Below, in pieces: positions 31,545 to 40,840 of a stretch of 64,000 bases of DNA. This DNA comes from Chitinophagaceae bacterium UBA4411 (lineage in GTDB: Bacteria > Bacteroidota > Bacteroidia > Chitinophagales > Chitinophagaceae). A program made the position numbers and the translations under genes. Every line of letters starts with the position of its first letter. Position 1 is the stretch's first letter. Location: positions 434,001 through 498,000 of the forward strand of contig DGQP01000002.1 in the NCBI GenBank assembly GCA_002400415.1. The letters are read 5' to 3'. The notes under the pieces are model-generated. The model was not told where the DNA came from, made no database searches, and saw only the letters and a program-made list of their open reading frames with translations.

Positions 31545-32150
31545 ATGTTGTTACAAGTATTATTGAATATCTGGCAGGAATTAGAAAGTATTGACCGTTC
31601 TTTTTTCATTAAACTGAACAGTGAATGGACAAATTCTTTTTTTGATACTGTGCTGCCCTGGATGCGAAATTCTCTTACCTGGGTACCGCTGTATGTCTTC
31701 CTGTTATTTTTTGTGATACTGAACTTTAAAACCAAAAGCTGGTGGTGGCTGCTTTTATTTCTTGTTACCATTGCGCTGACCGATATGACAGGCACTTATC
31801 TTATCAAACATAATTTTGAAAGGCTGCGCCCCTGCCGCGACCCGGAATTTGCCCATTTTGTCCGGCTGCTGGTGAATAATTGTTCCGGTGGCTATAGTTT
31901 TACCTCCAACCATGCAGCGAATCACTTTGGCATGGCTGCTTTTTTCTATACTACATTCCGGAGCCTGCTGCCCCGGTGGGCCTGGACCGGTTTTTTATGG
32001 GCGGGTATTATTGCCTATTCACAGGTTTATGTAGGTGTTCATTATCCTGCTGATGTTATAGGGGGCGCCCTGCTGGGACTGGCTGTGGGAAGCTTTACCG
32101 GCTCCTTCTTCAATAAGCGTTTCGGATTCGCTATCTTCGGGCAACAATAA
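31545..32150 (+). CDS. PAP2-family membrane phosphatase
   Basis: The product (201 residues from the ATG at 31545; an ATG at 31527 and a GTG at 31506 are also in frame) is a six-helix membrane phosphatase. The three PAP2 motifs are present: KHNFERLRP (KxxxxxxRP type), SFTSNHA (PSGH position), and YVGVHYPADVIGG with the catalytic His. Family members dephosphorylate undecaprenyl-pyrophosphate or phosphatidic-acid-like lipids; UppP-like activity is plausible. The start at 31545 fits the family length best. It is followed 13 bp later by the CBS-domain protein. Confidence 0.88.
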   Translation: MLLQVLLNIWQELESIDRSFFIKLNSEWTNSFFDTVLPWMRNSLTWVPLYVFLLFFVILNFKTKSWWWLLLFLVTIALTDMTGTYLIKHNFERLRPCRDPEFAHFVRLLVNNCSGGYSFTSNHAANHFGMAAFFYTTFRSLLPRWAWTGFLWAGIIAYSQVYVGVHYPADVIGGALLGLAVGSFTGSFFNKRFGFAIFGQQ

Positions 32151-32163
32151 TGAACATCCCCTG

Positions 32164-33459
32164 ATGGATATTTTTATTTTAAGCTTCCTGATATTACTGA
32201 ACGGTGTTTTCTCGATGTCTGAAATAGCTTTGGTGTCTGCCCGCAAAAGCCGGCTGGAAAGCCAGGCCGAAAAGGGGGACAAAAAAGCAAAAGTTGCCCT
32301 GGAATTGTCCAATCATCCTGAGTTATTTCTTTCTGCTGTACAAATTGGGATCACATTAATTTCCATCATCACGGGTGTGTATTCCGGTGAACGCTTTGGC
32401 AGGGATCTGCAGCCTTATGTGGAGCAAATAGCAATACTCAAACCGTATGCAGAAACAATCTCCACCACCATCATCGTCATCATTGTCACCTATCTTTCTA
32501 TTGTTTTTGGTGAACTGATTCCCAAACGAGTCGGCTTGTTGCGTGCCGAAAAGATCGCCAAACTGGTGGCCAGGCCGATGAACGGGTTTGCCCGCATCAC
32601 CTACCCCTTTGTATGGCTGCTGAACAAGACCAGTAATATTTTCTTCCGCATTTTCAATATCAAACGCAATATGGATGATGCGGTAACAGAAGAAGAGATC
32701 AAAACGCTGATCGGGGAAGGGACTGAAGCGGGTACAATTGATGAAGCTGAACAGGAGATTATTGAACGGGTTTTTCATCTTGGTGACCGGAACATCACTT
32801 CATTGATGACCCACCGCAGCGATATTATCTGGTTTAACCTGGATGATAATGAAGACAAAATCAAACAAAAGATACTGCAGGAACCGCATTCCGCTTACCC
32901 GATCTGCGATGATTCCATTGATAACATCAAAGGAGTGGTTTCCATCAAAGATCTTTATGTAAGCCCTGACAGTACCCTGTTCAAAGAGATCATGCAACCA
33001 GCCTTGTTTATTCCTGAAAATAACACACCGTACCAGGTGCTGGAAAAATTCAAACAATCCAAGATACACTCGGCTTTTATCGTGGATGAGTATGGCAGTA
33101 TTCTCGGGTTATTAACATTGAATGATATTCTTGAAGCGATTGTGGGTGATATTCCCCAGCAAAATATCCAGGATTACGAGATCAGGGAACGGGAAGATGG
33201 CTCTTACCTGGTGGATGCACAGATACCTTTCTATGATTTCCTGACCCGTTTTGAAAAAACAGAATGGATGAATGAAGGGGAACATGATTTTGATACCCTG
33301 GCAGGGTTTATCCTGCACGAACTGGAACGTATTCCCCGGACCGGCGACAAATTTGACTGGAAAGGTTTCACCCTCGAGATCATTGATATGGATGGTCACC
33401 GGATTGATAAGGTCCTGGTAAAGATCAGCCCGGAGATCAGGGAAGAGATGGAGGATTAA
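32164..33459 (+). CDS. CNNM/CorC-family transporter-like protein (DUF21, CBS pair)
   Basis: The 431-residue protein has the order DUF21 membrane domain (about residues 1-180, with the conserved SMSEIALVSARKSRLE and GELIPKRVGL), two CBS domains (about 200-330, for example FIVDEYGSILGLLTLNDILEAI), and a C-terminal CorC/HlyC domain (FDTLAGFILHELERIPRTGD). Homologues are annotated as hemolysins for historical reasons; structural work on the family indicates magnesium or other cation export regulated by ATP binding to CBS domains. It follows the PAP2 gene closely and may be co-transcribed. Confidence 0.92.
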   Translation: MDIFILSFLILLNGVFSMSEIALVSARKSRLESQAEKGDKKAKVALELSNHPELFLSAVQIGITLISIITGVYSGERFGRDLQPYVEQIAILKPYAETISTTIIVIIVTYLSIVFGELIPKRVGLLRAEKIAKLVARPMNGFARITYPFVWLLNKTSNIFFRIFNIKRNMDDAVTEEEIKTLIGEGTEAGTIDEAEQEIIERVFHLGDRNITSLMTHRSDIIWFNLDDNEDKIKQKILQEPHSAYPICDDSIDNIKGVVSIKDLYVSPDSTLFKEIMQPALFIPENNTPYQVLEKFKQSKIHSAFIVDEYGSILGLLTLNDILEAIVGDIPQQNIQDYEIREREDGSYLVDAQIPFYDFLTRFEKTEWMNEGEHDFDTLAGFILHELERIPRTGDKFDWKGFTLEIIDMDGHRIDKVLVKISPEIREEMED

Positions 33460-33460
33460 A

Positions 33461-33489
33461 GTTTGTGGTTTGAAGTTTACAGTTTGAAA
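33461..33489. repeat. GTTTGAAGTTT-type intergenic repeat
   Basis: Third copy of the short non-coding repeat also seen at 21387-21420 and 29367-29397. Confidence 0.55.
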
Positions 33490-33539
33490 GAGGTATCGTA
33501 TCGCAGTCTCTGTAAATAGGGCTAACCACCAATTACAAA

Positions 33540-34067
33540 CTAAAAACTAACCGATGCTTCTGTGGCCGGGAAATTAAGTTTGGTGCTCTTTCGTTCACCG
33601 TTTACGATCACATGCATAATATTCACCTGGTCCTCAAACATATCATACATAACATTGGTGCCGATATCAACCTTACTGACAGAAGGGACATTGCTGACCT
33701 CGATATAACCATAAGCCGCCTCTTTATCCACTTCAAAGCCGATATAATTCAGGACAACCGGTTTACCATTTGCTTTAATGGATAAATGGCTGTACAGGTA
33801 TTTCTTCACCAGTGTATCCATGACGTTTTTATCCGGCGGGTTGATCAGGTCCACTTTGGTATTGTAATTTTTGGCCAGTGTTCTTTCAAAATCATCGGTG
33901 AAGATCTTGCAGCTGATTTCCAGTGTTTTCTCGGCAGCATTGTGGTTGATCTCAATTACGCTTACATGGAAGGGATGCAGCCCCCCTTTTTCCCGGAAAC
34001 CGCTATTCAAAACAAAAACAACCGGGATCAGCGGCAAAAGAAGCCATTTATTGATGAATGAAGCCAT
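33540..34067 (-). CDS. DUF6702 family exported protein
   Basis: The start at 34067 gives a signal-anchor-like N-terminus (MASFINKWLLLPLIPVVFVL); the ATG at 34094 is less likely. The body of the 175-residue product contains HPFHVSVIEINHN, CKIFTDDFE and YIGFEVDKEAAYGYIEV, the pattern of the DUF6702 family, which usually lies next to HupE/UreJ and M1 peptidase genes in Bacteroidota, as here. Function is unknown. It is divergent from the HupE gene. Confidence 0.8.
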   Translation of the reverse strand: MASFINKWLLLPLIPVVFVLNSGFREKGGLHPFHVSVIEINHNAAEKTLEISCKIFTDDFERTLAKNYNTKVDLINPPDKNVMDTLVKKYLYSHLSIKANGKPVVLNYIGFEVDKEAAYGYIEVSNVPSVSKVDIGTNVMYDMFEDQVNIMHVIVNGERKSTKLNFPATEASVSF

Positions 34068-34172
34068 TGACACAATATTTTTCCGGATTCCCAAAACAGG
34101 GCTTACTTTGATGCCCAGAGAATTCAGACGCTAAAAATAGGGGAATGGTTCGAACTAAGCAGGAGAAAAAGT

Positions 34173-34751
34173 ATGAGTGATTTCAATTTTTATTTTGGAC
34201 TGGGCTGGGAGCATATTATGAGCTGGGATGCCCTGGACCACCTTCTTTTCATTGCGGCGCTGGCCGCTATCTATTTATTAAAAGACTGGAAGCAGGTTTT
34301 GATACTGGTTACAGCTTTCACCATCGGTCATTCGCTGACTTTAGCGCTGAGTGTGCTGGACATTATCCGCTTTCCGTCCAACTGGGTGGAATTCCTGATA
34401 CCCTGTACCATTGTGATTACAGCATTCAGTAATCTCTTCCAGAAGCAATTCACCACAAAGTCAATCCGTATCAACTATTTTTTAGCTCTTTTCTTTGGTC
34501 TTATCCATGGCCTTGGCTTTGCCAATACGATCCGTTTTATGCTGGCCAAAGATCAAAGTCTTGGCACGGGGCTGTTTGGTTTCAATGTGGGACTCGAAGT
34601 GGGGCAGATCGTGGTGGTGGGAACTTTGTTATTAGTTACCCAGGCGCTTATCAGCAGTTTCAGCATTAACCGCCGGGAGTGGGTGATCTTTTTATCCGCC
34701 GCCATTTTCAGCCTGGCGTTAAAAATGTCATTAGAACGTTTACCAATATAA
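34173..34751 (+). CDS. HupE/UreJ-like membrane protein
   Basis: The 192-residue protein has about six membrane helices and the family motifs SWDALDHLLFI near the start, FTIGHSLTLALS, and GLIHGLGFANTI, whose His residues are typical of metal or hydrogenase accessory permeases of the HupE/UreJ type. In Bacteroidota the substrate is unclear; nickel has been proposed for relatives. The first M1 peptidase gene starts 12 bp after its stop, so the genes are probably co-transcribed. Confidence 0.85.
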   Translation: MSDFNFYFGLGWEHIMSWDALDHLLFIAALAAIYLLKDWKQVLILVTAFTIGHSLTLALSVLDIIRFPSNWVEFLIPCTIVITAFSNLFQKQFTTKSIRINYFLALFFGLIHGLGFANTIRFMLAKDQSLGTGLFGFNVGLEVGQIVVVGTLLLVTQALISSFSINRREWVIFLSAAIFSLALKMSLERLPI

Positions 34752-34763
34752 ATCAACAATTAC

Positions 34764-37145
34764 ATGAAAAAAATCCTGTTACTGAACTGCCTGTTGCTGG
34801 TGCTTGCTACCGGTTCAAGAGCACAAATTCAGAACAATGCCAGTTCCAATCATGGCAACAAGTTTGAACAGTTGGGTACTATTTTACCCACCCCCAACGA
34901 GCAACGCACAGCGAGTGGAGCTCCCGGTACAAAGTACTGGCAGCAACGGGTGGATTATGATATCAGGTGCGAGCTGGACGAGGCTAATAATAAGCTCACC
35001 GGCAGCGAAACGATCACTTATTCCAACAATTCACCTGATGTGCTTACCTATTTCTGGATGCAGCTGGATGAGAACCAGCACAGCACTGTGAACAATGCCG
35101 ATTACCAGAACAGCAACCGCATGCCGCAGCAGACTGTTGACAAAGTACTGGACCGTTTTGATGAAAGAAAATCGGATAATGGTTATGGTGTTAACATCAC
35201 CAAAATGACGGATGCACTCGGTAAGCCCCTGAAATATACCATCAATAAAACCATGATGAAGGTGGACCTGCCTGCACCATTAAAACCGGGTCAGAAATTT
35301 GTTTTCAAAGTGGAATGGAATTATAAGATCGCCAACCGTGGTGACTTTATCCGCTTTGGTGGCGCAAGAGGAGGTTATGAACGTTTTGCGGAAGATGATA
35401 ATAATAACTATACAATGACGCAATGGTATCCCCGTTTGTGCCGCTACAGTGATGACCAGGGATGGCAGAATCACCAGTTTACCGGCACCGGTGAATTCAC
35501 ATTGTGTTTTGGTAATTTCAAAGTGCAGATGACCGTTCCGGCTGATCATATCGTGGGCGGCACCGGTGAATGCCAGAACTATGCACAAACTTTATCCCCC
35601 ACACAAATGGCCCGCTGGCAAAAAGCGCAGACAGCCAAAGAGCCGGTACAGATTGTAACACTGGATGAGGCGCTGACTGCTTCCAAACAAAAAAGCAAGG
35701 CCAAAAAAACATGGGTATATAAAGCTGATAATGTCCGTGATTTCGCCTGGACCTCATCAAGAAGATTTGTATGGGATGCTATGGGCGTACAGGTGGAAGG
35801 AAAAAAAGCAATGGCAATGAGTTATTATGCCAAAGAAGCTTATCCTATTTATAGTAAATTCTCCACCAAAGCAGTTGCCCATACATTAAAAACATATTCC
35901 AAATTCTCCTTCCCGTATCCTTACCCGGTAGCCATCAGCGTGGAAGGGAACCAGGGCATGGAATACCCGATGATTTCCTTCAACCCGGGTCGTGCAGAAA
36001 AAGACGGCACTTATACCGAGAACAACAAGAATGCCGCCATTTTTGTGATCATTCATGAAGTCGGACATACATTCTTCCCGATGATCGTAAACAGTGATGA
36101 ACGCCAGTGGACCTGGATGGATGAAGGATTGAATTCTTATTTACAATACCTGACCCAGGAATTATGGGACGACAAATTCCCCTCTGATGAAGGCCCTGCT
36201 TACACGATCACCAACTATATGAAGTTGCCGAAAGATCAGTTGGAGCCCATCATGACCAACTCCGAGAACATCAACAATTTTGGGGCAAATGCTTATGCAA
36301 AAGTGGCAACAGGATTAAATATCCTGCGGGAAACCATCGTGGGCCGCGAGTTATTTGATAATGCCTTCCGGGAATATTCAAGAAGATGGGCTTTCAAATC
36401 TCCCACCCCGGCTGATTTCTTCCGCACCATTGAGGATGCCACCGGTGAAGACCTGGACTGGTTCTGGAGAGGATGGTTCTACGGAACAGATGCCTGTGAT
36501 ATTGCCATTGATACGGTGAAACATGCTGTGCCGGATGTGACAGCTATGCCGGCCCAGCGCAATGACACAGTTGTGTACCGGTCATTAGCCAAACCTCTTG
36601 TTAATGAGTTTGAAGACCTTTCCAAGATCCGCAACAAACAGGATAAGAACATTACGTTTGAAACAGACCGGGACACCACCCTGCGTGATTTCTACTGGAA
36701 CTATGCCCGTGAAAAAGTAAAATACGACACGGCCAAATACCCTGTTACCGTAAAAGCCCAGACTGAATCGCTGGATGAAGAAGGCAAACAGAAATATGGA
36801 GGCAAACACCTGTATGAGATTTCTTTTACCAATAAAGGAGGTTTACCCATGCCGATTATTCTGGAGTGGACCTATAAGGATGGCACCAAAGAAATAGAAA
36901 GAATCTCTGCCCAGGTATGGAGAAAGAATGAAAAGAATGTGATCAAAACATTTATGAAGGACAAGGAAGTGGCTTCCATCAAACTGGATCCTTACCGTGA
37001 AACCGCAGATATTGATGAAAGTAATAATACTTATGGCGATATCAAAGAGCCCAGCAAGTTCAAACTCTTTAAACAAAAACAGAATGTGACTCCTGCCCCG
37101 GGCATTAACCCGATGCAGAAAGCACAGGAGAAGAAAGGATTCTAG
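34764..37145 (+). CDS. M1-family zinc metallopeptidase, first tandem copy
   Basis: The 793-residue exported protein (signal peptide MKKILLLNCLLLVLATGSRA) is an aminopeptidase-N-like enzyme. The zinc site is HEVGH at residues 431-435 with Glu454 exactly 18 residues further in WMDEGLNSY. The GAMEN-type exopeptidase motif is modified to QGMEYP. N-terminal beta-domain and C-terminal helical parts have family order. It ends with NPMQKAQEKKGF, a tail shared with the next gene. A hairpin terminator follows at 37199-37232. Confidence 0.92.
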   Translation: MKKILLLNCLLLVLATGSRAQIQNNASSNHGNKFEQLGTILPTPNEQRTASGAPGTKYWQQRVDYDIRCELDEANNKLTGSETITYSNNSPDVLTYFWMQLDENQHSTVNNADYQNSNRMPQQTVDKVLDRFDERKSDNGYGVNITKMTDALGKPLKYTINKTMMKVDLPAPLKPGQKFVFKVEWNYKIANRGDFIRFGGARGGYERFAEDDNNNYTMTQWYPRLCRYSDDQGWQNHQFTGTGEFTLCFGNFKVQMTVPADHIVGGTGECQNYAQTLSPTQMARWQKAQTAKEPVQIVTLDEALTASKQKSKAKKTWVYKADNVRDFAWTSSRRFVWDAMGVQVEGKKAMAMSYYAKEAYPIYSKFSTKAVAHTLKTYSKFSFPYPYPVAISVEGNQGMEYPMISFNPGRAEKDGTYTENNKNAAIFVIIHEVGHTFFPMIVNSDERQWTWMDEGLNSYLQYLTQELWDDKFPSDEGPAYTITNYMKLPKDQLEPIMTNSENINNFGANAYAKVATGLNILRETIVGRELFDNAFREYSRRWAFKSPTPADFFRTIEDATGEDLDWFWRGWFYGTDACDIAIDTVKHAVPDVTAMPAQRNDTVVYRSLAKPLVNEFEDLSKIRNKQDKNITFETDRDTTLRDFYWNYAREKVKYDTAKYPVTVKAQTESLDEEGKQKYGGKHLYEISFTNKGGLPMPIILEWTYKDGTKEIERISAQVWRKNEKNVIKTFMKDKEVASIKLDPYRETADIDESNNTYGDIKEPSKFKLFKQKQNVTPAPGINPMQKAQEKKGF

Positions 37146-37198
37146 CCTCTCTGAATCTTCCCTGAAGGGGAGACTATCTCATATCATTATTTGTATTT

Positions 37199-37232
37199 AA
37201 AGCCGCTTATCAAAAAGCGGCTTTTATTTTTT
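37199..37232 (+). terminator. intrinsic terminator after the first M1 gene
   Basis: AAAGCCGCTT pairs with AAGCGGCTTT around ATCAAA, followed by TTTATTTTTT. It separates the two M1 copies into distinct transcripts. Confidence 0.8.
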
Positions 37233-37316
37233 CATCCCTGCTTCAGAACAACTTCTATTTCCTTAGTTTTGAACACAGCCTGTCCTACTCTTCATTATTA
37301 AAAATTACCATACAAC

Positions 37317-39704
37317 ATGAGAAGCTTTATTTACTGTTTAGTAATGATGCTGGGATTGAGTGCAAGTTCTTTTGCACAGAATATTTACAACAATCCCAAC
37401 AGCAATCACGGCAACAAGTTTGAACAAATGGGGAGCATCCTTCCCACCCCCAACGAGTATCGCACTGCCAGCGGCGCTCCCGGCCCCAAATACTGGCAGC
37501 AACGGGTGGATTATGACATCAAATGCGAACTGGATGAAAAGAACCTGAAGCTGAACGGAAGTGAGACCGTCACTTATTTTAATAACTCGCCCAATGAATT
37601 AGTATTCCTCTGGCTGCAACTGGACGAGAACCAGCACAGCAGTGTGAACAATGCGAATTACCAGGGCAGTAACCCGATGAATACACAAACCAGCCCGCAA
37701 CAATTAGACAGGGCCCAGGAAAGCAAATCAGACAACGGCTATGGCTTTAATATCCTGAAGCTGACCGATGCCATGGGTAAAGTTTTAAAATACACGATCA
37801 ACAAAACTATGATGCGGGTAGAATTACCAGCCCCTTTAAAAGCCGGTCAGCGTTTTGTGTTCAAGCTCGACTGGAATTATAATATTGCCGACCGCAATAC
37901 CCGGGGTGGTCGCGGTGGTTATGAATTCTTCCCGGAAGATGGCAACCATTTATTCACGATGACACAATGGTATCCCCGTTTGTGTGTGTACAGCGATTTC
38001 CAGGGCTGGCAAAATCACCAGTTCACCGGCCGTGGTGAATTTGCACTCACCTTCGGCAATTTCAAAGTAGCGATGACCGTTCCGGCAGATCATGTGATTA
38101 TGTCAACCGGTGAATGCCAGAACTATCCTGCTGTATTATCGGCTGCACAATTAGCCCGCTGGAATAAAGCAAAAGTTGCAACCGAACCTGTGGAAGTGGT
38201 GACACTTGAAGAAGCGAAGAATGCAGAAAAACAAAAAAGTGATAAAAAGAAGACCTGGATCTTTAAAGCAGATAATGTCCGTGATTTTGCCTGGGGCAGT
38301 TCCCGTAAATTCATCTGGGATGCAATGGCCACCAAAGTGGAAGGCAAAAAGATCATGTGTATGAGTGGTTATCCCAAAGAAGCGTATGGCTTATACAGGA
38401 AGTTCTCCACCAAAGCTGTAGAGCATACGATTAAAACTTATTCCAAATTCACAATTCCGTATCCTTACCCTGTTGCACAAAGCATCGAAGCATCAAATGG
38501 TATGGAATACCCGATGATCTGTTTCAATTTCGGCCGTACCGAAAAAGATGGCACTTACAGCGAGAGTACAAAGAACGGGATGCTGGGAGTGATCATTCAC
38601 GAAGTGGGACATAATTTCTTCCCGATGATCATCAACAGTGATGAACGTCAGTGGAGCTGGATGGATGAAGGATTGAATACTTTCGTTGAATACCTGGCGG
38701 AAGAATTATGGGATAATAAATTCCCCAGCCGCCGCGGTCCTGCTGCTTTTATTACTGATTATATGAAACTGCCGAAAGACCAGCTGGAGCCAATCATGAC
38801 CAACAGTGAGAACATTGTCCAGTTCGGGCCCAATGCTTATTCCAAACCAGCCACCGGGTTGAATATTTTACGGGAAACAATCATGGGCCGTGAGCTGTTT
38901 GATTATTCCTTCCGTGAATATGCAAGACGCTGGGCATTCAAACATCCGGAGCCGGCTGATTTCTTCCGTACCATGGAAGATGCAAGTGGTGAGGACCTTG
39001 ATTTCTTCTGGAGAGGATGGTTCTACAGCACAGAAGTCTGTGATATATCTCTCGATACCGTAAAATTTGCCAAAGCTGATGTAAATGCCCTGCAACAGGA
39101 AACACCTGAAAGAACCTTGCAACGCAGCGCTGATAAACCCTTAGTACCCACTTTTGATGATCTCTCCAAGATCCGCAACCGCGAAGACAAGAATATCAAA
39201 TTCCGGACGGATGCAGACACTACAGTACAAGACTTTTACTGGCGTTATGCCCGTGGCATGGAGCCTTATGATACGTCCAAACTGGAAGTAAAAATTCCCG
39301 GCAACAAACCGGAAGGCTTATCCGATGCAGAGAAAGAAAAATATGGGAATAAGAATATGTATGAACTCACGTTCAGCAATAAAGGCGGCCTGGTAATGCC
39401 GATCATCATTGAATGGACGTATAAAGATGGAACGAAAGAGATTGACCGTATTCCCGCACAGGTATGGCGGCTGAATGAAAATAAAGTGGTAAAAACATTT
39501 ATAAAAGATAAGGAAGTGGCATCAGTAAAATTAGATCCTTACCGCGAAACCGCTGATATCAATGAAAACAATAACAGCTGGAACAAAATCGCGGAGCCTT
39601 CCCGTTTCTCTGTATTCAAGCAGGCACAGGGTGGTGGCAGAAGAGCCGGTGGCAGCCAGGCTGGAAACCCGATGCAGAGAGCACAGGAAAAGAAAGGGTT
39701 TTAG
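37317..39704 (+). CDS. M1-family zinc metallopeptidase, second tandem copy
   Basis: The 795-residue product is a close paralogue of the upstream gene over its whole length, with signal peptide MRSFIYCLVMMLGLSASSFAQ, HEVGH at residues 428-432 and the third zinc ligand Glu451 in WMDEGLNTF. The substrate motif here is NGMEYP. The tail has extra glycines (GGGRRAGGSQAG) before NPMQRAQEKKGF. Divergence is visible throughout, so the duplication is not recent. Periplasmic peptide degradation is the probable role. Confidence 0.92.
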   Translation: MRSFIYCLVMMLGLSASSFAQNIYNNPNSNHGNKFEQMGSILPTPNEYRTASGAPGPKYWQQRVDYDIKCELDEKNLKLNGSETVTYFNNSPNELVFLWLQLDENQHSSVNNANYQGSNPMNTQTSPQQLDRAQESKSDNGYGFNILKLTDAMGKVLKYTINKTMMRVELPAPLKAGQRFVFKLDWNYNIADRNTRGGRGGYEFFPEDGNHLFTMTQWYPRLCVYSDFQGWQNHQFTGRGEFALTFGNFKVAMTVPADHVIMSTGECQNYPAVLSAAQLARWNKAKVATEPVEVVTLEEAKNAEKQKSDKKKTWIFKADNVRDFAWGSSRKFIWDAMATKVEGKKIMCMSGYPKEAYGLYRKFSTKAVEHTIKTYSKFTIPYPYPVAQSIEASNGMEYPMICFNFGRTEKDGTYSESTKNGMLGVIIHEVGHNFFPMIINSDERQWSWMDEGLNTFVEYLAEELWDNKFPSRRGPAAFITDYMKLPKDQLEPIMTNSENIVQFGPNAYSKPATGLNILRETIMGRELFDYSFREYARRWAFKHPEPADFFRTMEDASGEDLDFFWRGWFYSTEVCDISLDTVKFAKADVNALQQETPERTLQRSADKPLVPTFDDLSKIRNREDKNIKFRTDADTTVQDFYWRYARGMEPYDTSKLEVKIPGNKPEGLSDAEKEKYGNKNMYELTFSNKGGLVMPIIIEWTYKDGTKEIDRIPAQVWRLNENKVVKTFIKDKEVASVKLDPYRETADINENNNSWNKIAEPSRFSVFKQAQGGGRRAGGSQAGNPMQRAQEKKGF

Positions 39705-39742
39705 GAGAGGTTGACAAGTTAACCTGTTAATTCGTTAATAAG

Positions 39743-39776
39743 GATGCGTTACAGAAACCTGTAGCGCATCTTTTTT
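39743..39776 (+). terminator. intrinsic terminator after the second M1 gene
   Basis: GATGCGTTACAG pairs with CTGTAGCGCATC (one G-T pair) around AAAC, followed by TTTTTT. Confidence 0.8.
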
Positions 39777-39911
39777 GATCGAAAATTAATTAGCTTACTT
39801 ATATGAAACTCCTGGAGAAATCTAAAGGGATTCTTATTAATTTCAATTGCACGAATACTATGCAGCACTTCCAAAATTGTAGCCCTCTATGTAACTATGT
39901 TCCTATGATCT

Positions 39912-39933
39912 CTGCCTGCCCGCCGGCAGACAG
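39912..39933. repeat. CTGCCTGCC/GGCAGACAG imperfect palindrome
   Basis: This GC-rich imperfect palindrome lies just upstream of the esterase start and belongs to the same loose group as those at 2147-2163 and 22051-22065. The bases before it (CTATGTAACTATGTTCCTATG) recur in similar form at about 21845 and 24815. Confidence 0.45.
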
Positions 39934-39958
39934 GTGTGGTAAAAATATTACCAGGATC

Positions 39959-40771
39959 ATGCTAAGCATTCTTATTAGCTTTTTTAGTCTCTTTTCATTT
40001 GCCGCCACTGTTGATACCGTCAGTATTTACAGCAATGCCATGCACAAAGAATACAAATGCGTGGTGATAAAACCAGCCGCAAAAGAAGAAACAAAAAAAT
40101 TCCCGGTTGTGTATTTACTGCATGGCTATGGAGGCTGGTATGCCAACTGGATAATCAGGGTGCCCGAACTGAAACAATATGCGGATGACTACCAGTTGAT
40201 GATCGTTTGCCCTGATGGCAATAACAGCTGGTATCTCGACAGCCCGCTGGATTCTTCCATCCGTTTTGAAACTTATATCGGCAAAGAAGTTCCGGAGTAT
40301 ATTGAACAGCACTACCCTGCTATCAGCAACCGCAAGGCAAGAGCCGTTACCGGCTTAAGCATGGGAGGCCATGGTGGTTTATTTTTGGGTTTCCGGCATG
40401 CTGACTTTTTCGGCGCCTGCGGCAGTATGAGTGGCGGGCTCGACATCCGTCCTTTTCCGAAAAGCTGGGAAATAAGAAAAATGCTGGGTGATTCAGCCCA
40501 GTACCCGGAGAACTGGAAGAACTATTCTGCTATTACCGTTATTGAACAAAAGCCGGCAGATAATTTATCCATTATCATTGATTGCGGCACCGATGATTTC
40601 TTTTACGGGGTAAACAAAGCTGTGCATGAAAAAATGCTGCAATTAAAAATACCACATGATTATATTGAAAGACCCGGCAAGCATGAATGGCCTTACTGGG
40701 CCAATGCGGTAAAGTACCAGTTGTTATTTTTCAAAAGCTTTTTTGAAAACTCAGGTTTAAAAACAAACTAA
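39959..40771 (+). CDS. exported esterase of the esterase-D/acetylxylan-esterase type
   Basis: The ATG at 39959 starts a signal peptide (MLSILISFFSLFSFAA); the in-frame ATG at 39803 would add a leader encoded by intergenic repeat text. The 270-residue product is an alpha/beta hydrolase. The nucleophile is Ser134 in GLSMGGHGG, the acid is in IIDCGTDDFF, and the catalytic His is in RPGKHEWPYW. Early motif VVYLLHGYGGWYANW supplies the oxyanion hole. This arrangement is typical of esterases related to S-formylglutathione hydrolase and feruloyl/acetylxylan esterases. Confidence 0.88.
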   Translation: MLSILISFFSLFSFAATVDTVSIYSNAMHKEYKCVVIKPAAKEETKKFPVVYLLHGYGGWYANWIIRVPELKQYADDYQLMIVCPDGNNSWYLDSPLDSSIRFETYIGKEVPEYIEQHYPAISNRKARAVTGLSMGGHGGLFLGFRHADFFGACGSMSGGLDIRPFPKSWEIRKMLGDSAQYPENWKNYSAITVIEQKPADNLSIIIDCGTDDFFYGVNKAVHEKMLQLKIPHDYIERPGKHEWPYWANAVKYQLLFFKSFFENSGLKTN

Positions 40772-40840
40772 AAAAAACTTCCTGTTGCCAGAAATTGCAA
40801 CCAGTTAGAAAATCAAAAATCAGAATCCCAAAATTGTAAA

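Noticed and set aside
32164..33459. Hemolysin
   Set aside because: The label is historical for the DUF21-CBS-CorC family; no toxin feature is present and cation transport is better supported.
34140..34172. tRNA-like T-loop GGTTCGAACT
   Set aside because: No cloverleaf can be formed around it; the acceptor and anticodon stems are missing.
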